Made by a program: the position numbers and the translations under genes. Positions 5,040 to 5,859 of a stretch of DNA of 5,859 nt are shown here, one piece after another (position 1 is the first letter of the stretch; the number at the start of each line of letters is the position of its first letter). The DNA is taken from contig CAJUFP010000184.1 of NCBI GenBank assembly GCA_910585645.1, positions 1 through 5,859 on the forward strand, read 5' to 3'. The notes beneath the pieces are model-generated. The model had not been told where the DNA came from and did not search any database. It saw only the letters and a program-made list of their open reading frames with translations. The stretch is from an uncultured Hungatella sp. (lineage in GTDB: Bacteria > Bacillota > Clostridia > Lachnospirales > Lachnospiraceae).

Positions 5040-5859
5040 TCAATACCAAAACTTCGATGCCAGCTCCCGGTTTATGATAGATGAGAGGAAATTGGGATGA
5101 TTACTCTGGAACAATTTCAGGCTTTCAAGGAAAGCCGCCATGCTTTCCGTCTTTATATCCGCAAAGGTTGTATCCAGTTCCCGGTCTTTCACGTTTTTCT
5201 CCACATATTCCTCCGACTGTTTTTCGTAAGTATCAACCATCGAAGGGTCTTTCTTTACTGCGCCTGCATACCAGTTCGTAAGGTATTTCAGTGAACTGAG
5301 TCCGCCGTCATCGTTTTGGCCCATCTTCTGGTACTCGGCATATGCGTCTTTATCCATCGTCCGCATCATGTCAAGCGCACTTGTGGTCTGTACAAGGCCG
5401 CTGCCATGCCCAAGGTACCTGGCTTTTGCAACGCCGTAATCCATGTTCCCACTGCTGTCGGCTGTGCCTGCGCCTGCCAGCTTCGCAATGGATTCCATTG
5501 CTTCCAGAAACGCATCCCTGCTGTCCTCCGAGATAAAGTTCTGTGCCGCATATTCTGCTTTCTTCATGCCAAGTGAGATGTTCGCCTGCCGTTCCTCCTC
5601 CGTCATGGAGCCGCTGTTCCCGACAAGGAAATTCTGCCGGATGATGTCATACACAAATCCCTGCTCCTCTTTGCTGCAGTTCTCCAGTGCGGACGCAACC
5701 GCCTTGTCTGCGCCATACATCCCCGAATATGCCGGAAGGTCACTCAGGGTCTTGTCAATCTGCACGATATCCTTTTGGAATGACGCATTTCTTGCCTCCT
5801 GATTTTCCGGCACCATGCTGCCTTTCTTTCCTTCCACAAGGGCTGCCATGCCGTCTCCC
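5040..5859 (-). CDS. Unrecognised soluble protein, 5' end outside the window
   Basis: The last 272 residues of a gene whose start probably lies beyond the right edge: the frame stays open through the first visible Met (ATG 5847-5849, preceded by Gly-Asp-Gly) and there is no good ribosome-binding site before that Met. Coding is convincing from the long open frame and regular codon use, richer in G/C at third positions than the operon genes. The visible part has no membrane segment or signal peptide, is rich in Ala, Glu, Lys, Asp and Met, contains one cysteine, and looks mostly helical. Regions such as EEQGFVYDIIRQNFLVG and EDSRDAFLEAMESIAKL look like amphipathic helices. It ends in ELASKFWY. 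I cannot assign a family or function. It is separated from the sigma-factor operon by 440 bp and is probably not part of it. Confidence 0.8.
   Translation of the reverse strand, partial: GDGMAALVEGKKGSMVPENQEARNASFQKDIVQIDKTLSDLPAYSGMYGADKAVASALENCSKEEQGFVYDIIRQNFLVGNSGSMTEEERQANISLGMKKAEYAAQNFISEDSRDAFLEAMESIAKLAGAGTADSSGNMDYGVAKARYLGHGSGLVQTTSALDMMRTMDKDAYAEYQKMGQNDDGGLSSLKYLTNWYAGAVKKDPSMVDTYEKQSEEYVEKNVKDRELDTTFADIKTESMAAFLESLKLFQSNHPNFLSSIINRELASKFWY

Noticed and set aside
5443..5802. Plus-strand frame of 119 residues opposite the right-edge gene
   Set aside because: It is the mirror of a coding region with regular codon use; its Ser/Cys/Ala-rich content is typical of antisense frames.
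1..5859. tRNA, rRNA, CRISPR array, transposase or integrase
   Set aside because: I found no tRNA-like cloverleaf, regularly spaced repeats, or recombinase motifs on either strand.

Overview
The window looks like chromosomal or integrated-element DNA from a low-to-medium-GC Gram-positive bacterium, most likely a gut Clostridia (Lachnospiraceae-like) species. This is inferred from the strong GGAGG-type ribosome-binding sites, tight head-to-tail gene packing, codon use and protein style; no rRNA or other lineage marker is present. All convincing genes lie on the minus strand, so the window reads right to left.

Right edge (5040-5859): the C-terminal 272 residues of a soluble, probably helical protein that I do not recognise, cut by the window end. 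Then 4600-5039 holds a G+C-rich stretch full of short inverted repeats, a doubtful short reading frame (4667-4873), and an extremely A+T-rich segment (8 G/C in 60 bases at 4621-4680). That segment contains a good match to an extracytoplasmic-function (ECF) sigma-factor promoter.

Centre (295-4599): one compact five-gene operon. In order it encodes an ECF sigma factor (GTG start), a six-helix membrane protein of unknown family, an ABC transporter ATPase, and two different ABC-2-type membrane subunits with large outer loops. Successive genes overlap or abut: 29 bp overlap, 14 bp overlap, 4 bp gap, 0 bp gap. Each gene has its own Shine-Dalgarno sequence. The order recalls the Bacillus subtilis sigY-yxlCDEFG operon, where an ECF sigma factor is co-transcribed with membrane regulators and an ABC transporter. 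The likely scheme, by inference, is that an envelope or antimicrobial signal releases the sigma factor from a membrane partner (the 247-residue protein is the candidate). The sigma factor then activates its own promoter and so raises the level of the three-part ABC exporter.

Left edge (1-294): no convincing gene. The first 60 bases are G+C-rich (34/60) and carry a 9-bp inverted repeat; bases 181-240 are A+T-rich (14/60 G/C). No clear intrinsic terminator follows the operon. An 11-bp perfect direct repeat (120-130 and 4965-4975) brackets the operon near the composition changes, which may mean the operon arrived as a module. The most interesting content is this self-contained sigma-factor/ABC-exporter module and its undescribed membrane component.
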